This document shows, piece by piece, positions 48,201-59,287 of a stretch of DNA of 64,000 bases. The notes below the pieces were generated by a model. The model made no database searches. It was not told the origin of the DNA and saw only the letters and a program-made list of their open reading frames with translations. Numbering within the stretch: the first letter of the stretch is position 1; each line of letters starts with the position of its first letter. The DNA lies in contig CM018608.1 of assembly GCA_009192285.1 (NCBI GenBank), forward strand, positions 948,201 through 1,012,200, read 5' to 3'. The position numbers were made by a program, and so were the translations under genes. The DNA is from Morchella semilibera (Eukaryota; Ascomycota; Pezizomycetes; Pezizales; Morchellaceae).

Positions 48201-48270
48201 TAAAGATCAGCATGCGACCCTTCTTTCAGAAGAGTGTGAAAACTACGATGGCATACCCTGTGATACCCAT
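45257..48270 (-). CDS. yen1: GEN1/Yen1-like Holliday-junction resolvase (XPG family), two apparent frame errors
   Basis: Structure-specific nuclease that cuts Holliday junctions late in the cell cycle. Exons on the minus strand are 48270-48257 (14 nt), 48192-48056 and 47994-45257. XPG-N is clear: MGITGLYSELGPGERISLAK, AVDASIWSFQVQSGKGGTNP, then PLFVFDG. XPG-I has APGEAEAECALLQRLG and MSEDVDTLMFGC, and SGGDYLPEGVPKCG is the helix-hairpin region. A long Ser/Pro-rich regulatory tail follows, ending in VDVIDLTGDD, a SUMO-interacting-like motif. The long exon is not one frame. Within a run of six A (minus strand, 46779-46784) the reading moves by one base: KKTSAK is followed by KAKPKEGATSES in another frame. 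Near 45478-45481 (GGG) a second one-base shift separates the tail from RRGVASG...KRIALRESLVGHWE. Either assembly errors or decay; a different intron model is less likely. Confidence 0.87.
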
Positions 48271-49315
48271 TTGTCCCTGTCTTGAAAAATAACGACCAAA
48301 ACTTACTCTTGCCTGGGTAACGTGGGCTCAATGTCGTTCCTTGGTGTGTGTATGTGGAAGACGCATTTATTTGCTATGGCAACGTGGGAGTTACAGGAAG
48401 CAACCACAATCTTATCAGATTTGATTAACATTATGAACACAGATCACAAGCCAGCACTCGCCAGAAGTGTACAATACCGGTATTGTACCTCACGGGGCCG
48501 TTTCTGAATGCAGCTTGGAAACGTGATTTAAAGGATAGATTCTGGCACGGGTTAAATGTAGTGAGTGGTAAGGGTGTATTACGTGTACACATATAAGCAC
48601 ATGTCGACTGTGGGTAGATACTACATGTCTGTAATACCCGAGTACGTCCTTTTCTTTGAAGAGAACTTGGGCCTGAGCCAATCTTCAGTCTATGCTCATT
48701 ACTTATGTGCGTGTGCTTGAGCATTCTAGTACCAAACTAACCGGTACTTAAATACGTGCATATTTACTCAAGGTATCTACATCCAGCTCTCCAGTCAAAT
48801 TCGGAGATGAGGCCTATAATTTTAGGTAGTGAACACAGAAAAAGAAGCAAACGAAGAAGCAAAGATCCTTCCGCGGCAACGGCCTCTTTCCTGAAACATT
48901 GCGGACCCTAGTAACGGAGTATACCGAAATTTAAATTTACAATGTTGAGGCTGATGGTGGACAATAGCTGGTGAATATGGGAAAGCTGTCAACAACAACA
49001 ATGGACCCATGAACGCCCCTACTGGGCATGTTAACACTCGTTGTTAAACATATAGGATGAGATATTAAAACGGTCATAATGAGGAAACTGTAGCTGAGAT
49101 TTTGGCCGGGAGTTCATTGTATTCTTTACGGGAAGTGGTGTGGCTGAATCAGCTGCTTTGTGGTGCTCGGTCACGCCACAGCAAATTTCATAATTCCCCC
49201 TAACCCACCCCTTTCTCATGTGGTTGCTGGCTGCGATAAATACTTTATCTCCATCCGTAAGCTTTCCCTTTCCCTCTATTTATCTGTCACCCACCACACT
49301 CAAAATCCTCCAACG
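48271..49315. promoter_or_regulatory. divergent promoter region, yen1 and scs7
   Basis: 1045 bp. It carries the perfect palindrome at 48470-48489 and CT-rich leader sequence (CTTTCCCTTTCCCTC) just upstream of the scs7 ATG. No open frame here looks like a gene. Confidence 0.5.
48470..48489. promoter_or_regulatory. perfect 20-bp palindrome between yen1 and scs7
   Basis: GTACAATACCGGTATTGTAC is its own reverse complement. It lies 200 bp upstream of the GEN1-like start in a divergent promoter. It could be a dimeric transcription-factor site. No known fungal factor motif is matched with confidence, so function is inference. Confidence 0.6.
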
Positions 49316-50656
49316 ATGTCCTACTCAAGTCTTCCTGTTATCTCGGTTGCTGAGCTTGAGAAACACAAATCCTCAAATTCATGTTACGTTACAATTGGAA
49401 ATAGGGTCTACGACATTACTCCATTTTTAAGCGACCATCCAGGCGGTGAAGACTTGATTATCGAGTAGGTCTATCTTATCAAACAAAGCCTTGCCAAGAG
49501 AACCCCTTTGAATCTCCATCCTAACTGACAATTGCAATTGTAGCTATGCAGGCAAAGACATCGCCGCGATTCTTGCGGACGAAGTTTCCCACACTCACTC
49601 AGAGGCCGCCTACGAGATACTAGATGATTACCTTATTGGGCTCCTTCCAACAGAGTCAAACAGAATGCCCCCATCGCCTCCTGGTACTCCTCTTAGAGGT
49701 CCAACTCCAAGGGCTGGATCACCTAGTCCATTGACTGGCATGTCTAGCGAAGAGGAACTCTCAATACCCACCGATATTTCTGCCGACTACAAGAAACATA
49801 AGTTCCTTGACTTAAATCGTCCGCTGCTTATGCAGGTATGGTCTGGCGGATTTTCTAAGGAGTTTTACCTCCAACAAGTGCACAGGCCACGACACTACAA
49901 AGGCGGCGAGTCGGCGCCACTCTTCGGGAATATTTTAGAGCCACTCAGTAAAACTCCGTGGTGGGTTGTACCGATGGTTTGGTTACCTTGTATTTGCTAT
50001 GGTCTTTTCGAGGCGCACAAGGGATTGCCAAACTACGGTGTCCAGGCTGCGTTTTTTGCAGTTGGCCTTTCGCTGTGGACACTGATTGAATATGTACTAC
50101 ATCGCTGTCTGTTCCACTTGGACGAGTATGTTTCCCCACGGAACTTCTACTTTATTGAAGGTTTTGCTAAGGATAGTCCTCCATATACAGAAAAATGCCG
50201 GATAACCGTGTATGCATTACAATGCATTTCCTCCTCCATGGTGTTCATCATTACCTTCCAATGGACAAGCTTCGTCTTGTTATGCCTCCAACACTGTTTG
50301 TTGTGCTCGCGACACCATTTTGGCACCTGGCACACTTTGTGTTCTACTGGGATTGGAACGTGGCCGTTAGTGTCTTCTGCGGCGGTATCTTTGGATACGT
50401 TTGTTACGACCTGACCCATTACTTTCTGCACCACAAGTCGTAAGTAAATCTTTGTCTACGAAAAATTCCATAAATGCAAATATAGCTAATATACCCTCAT
50501 AGGCTCCCTTCTTATTATAAGGAATTGAAGAAATATCATCTCCAACACCACTTTTCCGATTACCAGAAGGGATTTGGTGTCACTTCCAAGATTTGGGATA
50601 AGGTCTTTGGGACAGAGTTGATATATGGTGGCCCTGCTCCTTTGAAGGAAGAGTAA
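49316..50656 (+). CDS. scs7: Scs7, sphingolipid alpha-hydroxylase (cytochrome b5 fusion)
   Basis: ER enzyme that 2-hydroxylates the very-long-chain fatty acyl group of ceramide, using its own cytochrome b5 domain. Exons 49316-49464, 49544-50125, 50191-50439 and 50503-50656 (introns 79, 65 and 63 bp) close at 377 residues, the usual size. The b5 domain lies at about residues 7-75 with the heme motif HPGGE (His41) and a second His in the SHTHSE region. A Pro/Ser linker and membrane spans follow, then the di-iron His boxes: HRCLFHLD, HFLLHGVHHYLP, HYFLHH and LQHHFSDYQKGFG. The third intron (GTATGT...TACAG at 50126-50190) must be removed to join HLDE to MPDNRVCITMHF. Start: conserved sequence follows the ATG closely and the leader is pyrimidine-rich. 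Confidence 0.95.
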
Positions 50657-52392
50657 AAGGGGGGGGGGGGGGTGTACTTCAAAAAGGAGTAGAAGATGCA
50701 ATGGAATCCGAGCTTATTTGAGCCGGGTGACATAATGTCAAGTGAGAGTAATGGACATCATGCGACTGCGATTGTGGCGCCTGCTCTTTTGTGGTTTGGT
50801 ACTAATGACTGATACGCCTCTTTTTGTAATTCCTTTTCGCGCTTCTGTTCTATGTCCATATAGTCTTCAGTTTAATGCCTAGAGTATAGCATAGAAATTG
50901 CCGTGCCCTCACATAATAATGGAGGGAGGCAATCATTACTACACACTTTAATTTCCTTGTTAGGGCTTACCGGTATTCGATCAAAAGCATTACGACCTAT
51001 GTATTTAGAATCGGAAGGAATAGAGGACTCCTATCACTCAAGATATCCCTTAACCATTCCCTGGGAATATTTGGCGTTGCGCACAGAGGGCTCATAACAA
51101 TATAAACGGAACGGGAATGTTGAGGATTTCTCCGTGGACCATGAAAGTGGAGTGTGTAGTGTCGACATGTTCTTGCATGCACTGCGTCACGCCTTTTTTT
51201 TTTTTTTACTCGGCCGGAAGAGGCGGAAACACAGCATTCCGAAGAAGTGGGGTGTGCAGGCTCCGGGTCCAAGACAATCCGAAGTTCTGTTCAAAGCATG
51301 TGATTTGTTTGAAGAATCAAACGTACGGAAGTTTGTGAATTATCAACCAATCGTTCATGCTAACACGCATCACCGAGTATCACTCACTCAAGAGTATAAG
51401 TAAATACTACATGCTGGCGTAAGTAAATAGATAGTATCTTGATTTCCCCCTTCTATCCCGGGGGTCACAAACAAAAAGAATCCGATCCGAATATCGGGCA
51501 TATCGACGAGGCGACCATGTCGGTTACCAGGATTTGATTTGTGAGCGTGTGCGTGCGTAAGGAATACGAGAACTGCGTCTTCCTAGCCTTTGGCGTCGTC
51601 ATGCCTCGGGGTTGACACGTATCGTGGTTTGTAATATAATAAATAGAGCACCCCATTTAGATGCAAAGAGGCGCACAAATTTGATTAGGAAGTCCAGGTA
51701 TTCCATTCCATTGTCCGTAATTAAAGGCAGTTTATTAAATAGACATCGCGAGTATCACAGTATCGCAACCCACCCTAGGTTGTGTAGTACAGAGCTCAGC
51801 CTGGCACCTGCAAAATTGAAATTTTTAATAGATACTGACTGTACGTACTATAGTTTTGGTATTGAATACACTATGTACCGCGGAGCTTCAATTATATGTA
51901 CTGAAGAGACGGGGTAGCTTCATAGAAACGGCCTATCCACAAAGGCCTGGTAAAGTACTTGGTCAGATAGTATCAACTGGTTCCTAAGCTTTCCGTTTAA
52001 GGCGGCGTATGAGACTGAAGTCTGTGGATCAGAACGCCAAACTTGATATATGTAATCCCCGGTTTATGCACCGTGATAAGTAAGCATGGTTTTCGAATTT
52101 ATGCAGTCGCATTAATGATTATATGTATGTATCAATGTGATCCTAGATGGAGTTATACTCACCCCTCTCTAGAAAGAAATAATGTATATGATGGGGCTGA
52201 ATGGCGAGATGTAGCCAGTTATTTCCGAGTTCACAACTTTTGGGCGAGTGATAGCGGATGACCGCATAACATGTCCTGGTGGCTTTCAACATGATGGTCC
52301 GTGCATGCTAATGAACTACATGTAACACCAGTAACCCCACCAAAGAGCCTCATCCACCCCCCACTTCCGCTCCACCATCCCCTAAAGCCACG
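50657..52392. other. 1.7-kb intergenic, no gene recognised
   Basis: A G run (about 50660-50670) follows the scs7 stop. Simple T runs lie near 51193-51206. TACATGTA is at 52317-52324. Open frames (e.g. 51134-51403) are short and without motif. The last 100 bp is CCACCCC-rich leader of the prefoldin gene. Confidence 0.55.
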
Positions 52393-52996
52393 ATGGATCG
52401 ACGAATGGTACTTACCCCTCCCGCTCTACCTCATATCTACTCGCCCCTAGCTGACGACCGCGCTCCGCCAGCTCTCCCGAGAAGATGAAGCCCAGACGGA
52501 CACAGTGGTGACCCGGGATGATCAAGACAGCATCAATAAGTTCTCCACTCTTCACCAAAAGCAGGGAATATTGAAGGAAGAACTTGAGAAGAAGAATGTA
52601 AGTTTATTTCTCGGATCATGTTCTCCTGCGCCTTATATCCCAAGTCTAACGGTGTGCTTGTGTACAGCAAGAGAAGGAATATATTGATGATGTGACCACT
52701 GAGCTTGAACTCGCCGATGAAGATGATGTGATACCGTATGTACACTACATATCTACCATTATGACTCATGGTTTTATCTTGTATAATAACGCGAGCCATA
52801 TAGCTATAAAATTGGCGATTCGTTCCTACACCTCCCACTCGAGGACGTCCAGCAGCTGCTCGAGACGTCAGCGCAGGATATCGCCAAGGAGATCGAGGCT
52901 CTAGAGGAAAAGATTGAGAGAAATGACGAAATCATGGGGGAATTAAAGGTGAAGCTATATGCGAAATTCGGCAAGGCTATCAATCTAGAAGTTTAG
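52393..52996 (+). CDS. gim3: prefoldin subunit 4 (Gim3)
   Basis: Beta-type subunit of the hexameric prefoldin co-chaperone that hands nascent actin and tubulin to the CCT chaperonin. Exons 52393-52407, 52472-52597, 52668-52735 and 52804-52996 close at 133 residues. Evidence includes SREDEAQTDTVVTRDDQDSI at the first coiled coil, the conserved ELELADEDDVIPYKIGDSFLHLPLEDVQQ beta-hairpin core, and a second coiled coil ending in LYAKFGKAINLE, the family's C-terminal signature. The first exon is only 15 nt (MDRRM), as in several fungal orthologues that begin with a short MxRRM-type start. Introns are 64, 70 and 68 bp. Confidence 0.93.
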
Positions 52997-53565
52997 GGCC
53001 CTTAAGAGCTGAATATACAATTAAGCTAGGGTTCATCACAGATTGTACACGCAATTTCCCTCTATCTCCAAGGTAAGGTGGTCACATATACATTCGTAAT
53101 ATTACTCTATTTATAATATGGCCACTCCGGCGGTCGAAGTTTCGTCCCGAAATTGTTCTAGTGACATGCACTTAACCTTTCTTTGCCTACGTCTTCTAAT
53201 CATGCACTCACGCCGTTACAATCGTTAATGCCAAGATACATGTACTCTACTTCACGAGATTACTCCAGACAATATCTACTACAAAAGTGGTAGACATATA
53301 AAGTACATGATGATAATTGTCTTCACTTTTCCCTAAGGTGGAAAGTCTCGGGCAGATTCCCACTGCCAAGATTAGTAACCAATGTCAGTGGCACGGGCCA
53401 CCACCTGTAAACATCCCTCCAACGGTCAACCCCGCGCTGCATCACAACCAATACCAATTCCGAGCCTCAACTTTACATCCGCAACTTACCAAACCCATAT
53501 CACCCTACAGAACCCAGAAGGCGCCTTTCCAAAAATAAAAAAGATACTTCAAGCTTAAATTCACA
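52997..53565. other. intergenic between prefoldin 4 and rbg1
   Basis: It holds TACATGTA at 53237-53244 and the CA-rich leader of rbg1 (CACCTGTAAACATCC onward). No gene is seen; the short frame 53317-53538 is leader sequence. Confidence 0.55.
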
Positions 53566-54964
53566 ATGGGTGTCAGCGAAAAGATCAAAGAAATTGAGGA
53601 GGAGATGCGGCGGACTCAGTAATTAATACAAACCATTGCACGCTTCGGGGCTACAAAAAAGGTAGGCTAACGACCTGCATTTCTCATTTGCAGAAAAAAC
53701 AAAGCCACCGAATATCATCTTGGTCTCCTTAAGGGAAAGCTTGCGCGTTTACGTGCGCAACTTCTTGAGCCTGGTCCTGGAGCTGGAGCGAGTGCGGGAA
53801 CGGGGTTTGACGTTTCCAAAAGTGGAGGTTTGTTTATCGAATTTCCTACCCACACACACCCAAGTGTAGCTAATAATGGTCGATGGTTAGACGCGCGTAT
53901 TGCTCTCGTTGGATTCCCTTCCGTCGGGAAGTCAACTCTGCTGTCGAAGATCACAAAGACAAAATCTGAAGTTGCGGCGTACTCCTTTACAACCCTTACC
54001 GCAATTCCGGGGGTTTTGGAATATGGGGGCGCAGAGATCCAAATTCTGGATTTACCGGGTATCATCGAGGGAGCCTCCGAAGGCAAGGGTAGAGGGAGAC
54101 AAGTTATCTCGGCGGCAAAGACGAGTGACCTGATCATGATGGTTTTAGATGCTACGAAAAAGGCGGAACAAAGGGCTCTGTTAGAGGCCGAACTGGAAGC
54201 GGTGGGTATTAGATTGAACAAGCAGAGGCCAAATATCTACCTGAAGCAGAAGAAGGCTGGAGGAATGAAGATAAACTTTATGAGCACACCAAAGAATTTG
54301 GATGAGAAAGTGAGTAGGGTATCTTAATCACTAGGTATCAAGATCTTACTGATGAGCGGGTAGATGATTTATAATATCCTGAGGGATTATAAAATGCTCA
54401 ATTGCGAAGTCCTAGTTAGAGATGAAGATGGTATATCTACTCATCACTTGTTGTATATCCTTAAAGGCAATACTAACATTTAAAAGCCACTGTCGATGAC
54501 TTTATTGATGTGATCATGGAGGCCAATCGAAAGTATATCAAATGGTAATCCCATAAGCCCTCAAAAACACGCCAAATACTGACCTTCCTAGCCTTTACGT
54601 TTACAACAAAATCGACTGCATCAGCATGGAATTCCTTGATCAACTTGCTCATGAAGACCACACCGTCGTCATGTCCTGCGAGCTTGATCTTGGAATTAGC
54701 GACGTTGTTGAACGCGCCTGGAAGGAATTGAACCTAATGCGGATATACACCAAGCGCAAGGGTGTTGAACCCGATTTCAACGAGGCCCTCATTGTGAGAC
54801 AGGATTCTACCGTTGAAGACGTTTGTGACCAGGTGCATAGGACTTTGAAGGAGAGCTTCAAGTATGCTCTTGTGTGGGGTGCAAGCGCAAGGCATGTTCC
54901 GCAGAGGGTAGGGTTGGGGCACGTCGTTGCTGATGAGGATGTTATCACCATTGTTACAAAGTAG
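53566..54964 (+). CDS. rbg1: Rbg1, DRG-family GTPase
   Basis: Translation-associated GTPase that, with its partner Tma46, helps ribosomes through difficult stretches. Six exons (53566-53618, 53694-53827, 53891-54309, 54364-54430, 54487-54544, 54592-54964) close at 367 residues, the family length. Signatures are the N-terminal [22 protein letters not shown]1 GFPSVGKS (about 70-77), SYSFTTL-like switch [14 protein letters not shown]3 [16 protein letters not shown], the HLNKQ-type [13 protein letters not shown]4 NKID, and the C-terminal TGS domain ([13 protein letters not shown], then [13 protein letters not shown]). Introns are 54-75 bp. Confidence 0.96.
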
Positions 54965-55489
54965 GGGGTAAATCTAAGTAGTAATAACAAAAGAGGGGGG
55001 GGGGTGTTCAACAGGATAACTATACACTGAGTTTCGAATTCGCATTTTTAATACCCTCAAAACTATGTAGTTAAGCTCTATTATCTAGTTCTATCCACGC
55101 CCTCAAAGATGATATTAATATCCCTACCTAATGAGGGGATGGCACGATCGGCCAAATTACCCTTAAATTGTCAATTGCCCCCCTTTATAATAAAGGGTGG
55201 GAATTTGTATGGATCAGTTGTTTTGATAAAAACTTAATCATGAAGGATCACTCAGCATCCTGAACCATAAAAGTCGATCATGCAGCTGTAGGCGCTACCG
55301 TTGGAGTATTTACTCTAGGGCTTATCGCCTATCGCTGCGTCCCTGCCGTGGATCGGCGGATGGCCCCTGCTTCACTCGCTTTGCTCAGGACACCTAACAA
55401 CCTCTCCAACAGCTTTCCTTAAGCTAGACAATTTTCTCAACACCCACACGCTGAGACTGCAACCCCGAGGAGCGACTTTGGGGCCCACC
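54965..55489. other. intergenic upstream of the M28 cyclotransferase-like gene
   Basis: A G run (about 54996-55004) lies just after rbg1. From 55.28 kb there is a frame-like stretch (HAAVGATVGVFTLGLIAYR) with no usable start, possibly chance or a lost leader exon. The last bases are GGGCCCACCATG, a good fungal start context. No gene is assigned. Confidence 0.5.
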
Positions 55490-56735
55490 ATGATTATGAT
55501 TTCACCCTTTCTGTTGCTTACCGTAGCTTCTCTCGCCTCAGCATGGAAGGACCTCTCGGATAACACTCTGAACTTCCTACCAAACCCTTCAGACGCAGAT
55601 TTCGATATCAACACCGGGAGGCTCCTTGCTCCAATTCTAATCCCCCGAGTCCCTGGTACTGAGGGTTCGCTCAAAGTTCTTAACCATTTCCAGAGCTTTT
55701 TCAGTGCAGAGCTTCCATCATGGAGTCTTACTACCCAGAACTCCTCCTCCGTAACACCCACTTCAAATGGAAAGGAGATTCCCTTTGTCAACTTTATGGC
55801 AACACGTGACCCGCCATGGGCGCAGCCTGGTAATGTCGGTCGACTAGTTCTTGTCGCCCACTACGACTCGAAATTGACCCCGAAGGACTTTATTGGTGCG
55901 ACAGACTCAGCTGTCCCGTGCGCTATACTTCTACACATTGCACAAAGCATTGACGCAGCTCTCACAAGGAAATGGGCGGATCTTCAAGCGGCGGGGAAAA
56001 TAGATGACGGTCTCGACGACGATGATGACATCGCTAAGAAGGGAGTGATGTTATTATTTCTAGATGGAGAGGAGGCCTTTCATAGCTGGACGGACACCGA
56101 TTCTCTTTATGGAGCTAGGTATATTTCAACTCTAGGAAAAATCCGCTCTAGAGTATATCTATAAATTTTTGCTAATCTATTTCCTAAATAGGAGTTTGGC
56201 AGAGACCTGGGAAGCTACGCATCACCCTGCGCTGTCAAGCCGCCATAACCAGATCTCTGACATTGACCTCTTCCTTCTCCTCGATCTTCTTGGCTCTCAG
56301 AATCCTCGAATCCCGTCTTACTTCAAAACGACTCACTGGGCATATAATCACATGTCCGATCTTGAAACTCGCATGCGCGATTCCAATCTTTTCCTCTCAC
56401 ACGGAGCTTCTCCCGGAAAATGGTTCTATGAGCCGTCTGTGAAGGCTATGAGTGCCCACACATTCGCCGTGCAGGACGATCATGTTCCGTTTCAAGCACG
56501 TGGAGTGGAGATCCTCCACATTATCCCTACCCCATTTCCACTTGTATGGCACACTATGGAAGACGATGGTAAACACTTGGATATGCAGACAGTTAAAGAC
56601 TGGGCATCGCTTGTCACCGCATTTGCTGCTGGGTGGCTGGAGCTTGAAGGACATATAGAGGCGCCGTTAGACACGGCGGGCAAAATCATTGATGATATTG
56701 GTATCGCGGCGAGAGATTACAAGAGTGAGCTGTAG
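55490..56735 (+). CDS. glutaminyl-peptide cyclotransferase-like, M28 family, secreted
   Basis: Zinc-dependent transferase predicted to form N-terminal pyroglutamate on peptides. Exons 55490-56118 and 56192-56735 (73-bp intron, GTATAT...AAATAG) close at 390 residues. A signal peptide is visible (MIMISPFLLLTVASLASAW), suggesting the secretory pathway. QC/M28 residues in order are VLVAHYDSK, then the zinc Asp region (IGATDSAVPCAILLHIAQ), LFLDGEEAF with the catalytic and zinc Glu pair, WTDTDSLYGARSLAETWE, and the zinc His in IIPTPFPLVWHTMEDDGKH. The ATG at 55490 was chosen because it has Kozak-like context (CCCACCATG) and immediately precedes the signal peptide. Convergent with the hydrolase gene. 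Confidence 0.9.
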
Positions 56736-56960
56736 CAATTACAGAGCCGGGGGCGGATCTAAGGGGTGTAAAAGGGAGTAGTATTTACAGGGCAGTATAC
56801 ACGCCTTGTTCATTATTGGTGTACTTTATTTCTCTATTTGCGGCGCAATTCTTTTGTGTATTTGTACGCTACTCCTGTGGATCCAAACGTCCTTGAATAC
56901 AAAATTTTAAAACAGTTCTCAACTACAATATTGGGAATAAAGGTCGTGTGAGTGATTTTT

Positions 56961-57833
56961 CTAAACATTATTCCCCAAAAACTGCACAATAGCCAACGAA
57001 ATTTCCTCCAGATGTGACTCCAAGGCAAAATGTCCCGTTTCAAAGAATTTAATCTCCACCTTCTTCACGTCCCTTTCAAACGCCTCCGCGCCTGCTGGCA
57101 CAAAAATCACATCATTCTTTCCCCACACAGCGAGTACGGGCGGCTGCCTCTGATTAAGGTATTCCTGGAATTTGGGGTACAACGCAAGGTTATTCTCATA
57201 ATCCTTGAATAGGCCCAATTGGATATCCTTATTCCCTGGCCGCTCCATCAAAGCCTGATCAAGATAGTATCCTTCAGGCTCAATGGCGCTCAAGCGGGCA
57301 GGTTCGGTAACGCCAAACTCATACTGCCACTTTGTTGCATCAAAGGTGAGGAGTGCTTTACTGAGTTCCTCCCTTTTCTGGGGCGTGTCTTCGGCCCAAA
57401 ACTCCTTGATCTGGTTCCAAAATTCACCAAGGCCTTCTGTATACGCGTTTCCATTTTGGGTGATTATCGCAGTAATGCTCTCGGGCCGATCAAGCGCGAT
57501 ACGGAAGCCGGTGGGGGACCCGTAGTCGAAGACATAGAGCGCAAATTTCGTGAGCTTTAGTGCGTCTATGAAGGCTAGAATTGAGGTTGCAATGTTGTCA
57601 AACGTGTACTGGTAATTCCTTGAGGCAGGTATTTGGGTAAACCCGAAGCCAGGGAGGTCTGGGGCTATAACATGGTAGTTACGGGAGAGCAGAGGGATGA
57701 GATGACGGAATTGGTGGGAGGAGGTCGGGAAGCCGTGGAGAAGGAGAACTACAGGCGACGTAGGAGAACCAGCTACGCGATAAAAGATAGAAATCCCATC
57801 AGCGTCAACTGTTTTTACTGTACTGCCGGACAT
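56961..57833 (-). CDS. alpha/beta hydrolase, haloalkane dehalogenase/epoxide hydrolase-like
   Basis: A single exon of 290 residues, typical length for the fold. The oxyanion motif HGFP lies at 33-36. The nucleophile elbow VFDYGSPTGF has Asp at about 103 rather than Ser, which points to the dehalogenase/epoxide hydrolase side of the superfamily rather than an esterase. A second acid lies in WGKNDVIF (Asp about 241) and the catalytic His in GHFALE (about 268). Between the core strands is a cap region (FWAEDTPQKREELSKAL...). The HGFPTS/PGFGFT/FDYGSPTGFR pattern recurs in many fungal and bacterial proteins of uncertain substrate. No signal peptide. Confidence 0.88.
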   Translation of the reverse strand: MSGSTVKTVDADGISIFYRVAGSPTSPVVLLLHGFPTSSHQFRHLIPLLSRNYHVIAPDLPGFGFTQIPASRNYQYTFDNIATSILAFIDALKLTKFALYVFDYGSPTGFRIALDRPESITAIITQNGNAYTEGLGEFWNQIKEFWAEDTPQKREELSKALLTFDATKWQYEFGVTEPARLSAIEPEGYYLDQALMERPGNKDIQLGLFKDYENNLALYPKFQEYLNQRQPPVLAVWGKNDVIFVPAGAEAFERDVKKVEIKFFETGHFALESHLEEISLAIVQFLGNNV

Positions 57834-58380
57834 GATGGATGTTGGGAGTGGTATAAGGCTAGCCGGGTATTTAAGTACTTGTCCTTAGGGTGTATATAAT
57901 AAAGTTGCAGTTATGATAATCTTTGGAAAGGTCCTCGGTGAAGATATAATACTCGAATTCTAGTCATAGGAATATCAACTGTTTATATATCTCAGGTTTC
58001 CAGTTATTACAAATCAAAAACAATTAAAAACAGCCCTTATGTGCGCAGGTTTCATATGTCGCAATAGTTGTATTAGAGAGCAGTCATAAATTTCTCATAT
58101 GGGCCAACATTGAATTCCAAATCTTTTGCTGATACATCCATGTGGTGTATGTACGGCATGCCTTGTACCTGCATGTCAGGAGGATCCCTGTACCGAAAGC
58201 ATCCGGATATCGACATTTCCACCTATCCCTTAGTCTGTCGGTAAAATGCTGACCTCCCCAGAAGAAGCAAATTTTGTGTGGCTTTACTAACAGATCCCTT
58301 TAAATAATAGATCTTCAGTACAAATTTAATTCCTCTATTATAGGGGGGTCAGCATTGACAGGCTAAGGATAGATTATGAC

Positions 58381-59287
58381 AAATCTACATAAGTACAATA
58401 CCAAAAGATGGGTGGAGATCAGTACATACGGTACTTCCAGAGAATCAGGTAGCACTCCGATATTCAAAATGGTAAAGCCGCATTTCAGCCAATACTCTAT
58501 CAATGTTTCAATACCGCATTATATAAAGTATGCATCCCCTCCCCTGCTTTACGCAGTGTGGGTGGTAAACTTATACCTCCCTAGTTCTATTGTATTTAAA
58601 GGAATGCTCACACCTGACCCTGAAACATCGTTTTGGTGATGAATTAAATATCACCAGATATTCGTTCATCCACAACCCCACCAACTCTCATCATTTGGTG
58701 ATGGGCATTAAACAGTTGGGATGTGGTTTTGGGGGATAGGTTTTGTATGGCTTCTTAAGTGTTGATAGTGGTGGTACGGTGATGGTGATGCTTGAATGCT
58801 GATTCTCACCAATATAGTCATGATCGTGATGGTGGTGGTGGGTGCTGCGGCATGCAGGTGTGCGACCACCCTGGTGCCCGCATAAACTATAGGTTATGCT
58901 TAATGTTTGTCACTTAGGCTAACATATAGATGCCTCCCCGGGCCATTCGGACACCCCCTTCACTCGGACAGTTAACGTAGAAAAGAAAAGATCATCATGT
59001 TAAGTGGCTTCAGCACCTCTTTCCAACCAATTATGATTGGCTGTCCGAGTGAGGGGGGTGTCCGAGTGGCTAGGGAGGCCGTCTACCTATATATTGCTAT
59101 AGTACATGTAGTACTATATATAGTGCTACGGTATTGCTACGGTGTTGTGTGAATAGATGTATTCCTCAAAGTGAGGGTACCGCATTCAAGCCTTAGTAAA
59201 GCTACCGCAACAATACTATATATACATGTACATAGCACTACCATACCAGTCCCTACCCCATTTTTAGTACTGTACTTATGTAGGTTT
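58381..59287. repeat. inverted pair of a dispersed repeat, about 907 bp apart
   Basis: AAATCTACATAAGTACAATA at the left end matches, inverted, AAACCTACATAAGTACAGTA read from the right end; about 40 bp align with several differences (continuing ACCAAAAGATGGG). It may be the ends of a larger DNA element that later received the TIR element at 58929-59083, or two inverted copies of one short repeat. The same motif occurs at 44.07 kb. Boundaries are approximate. Confidence 0.4.
58929..59083. mobile_element. MITE-like element with TA duplication (155 bp)
   Basis: TIRs of about 45 bp begin GAYG(G)CCTCCC and contain TCGGACACCCCC followed by TCACTCGGACAG; the inner 29 bp differ at only two positions. 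TA lies on both sides (58927-58928 and 59084-59085). Non-coding. The TA duplication suggests a non-autonomous Tc1/mariner-type element (inference). Confidence 0.82.

Noticed and set aside
55282-55440. Upstream frame HAAVGATVGVFTLGLIAYR as a leader exon of the M28 gene
   Set aside because: No in-frame ATG and no splice pair to the gene, which has its own good start and signal peptide.
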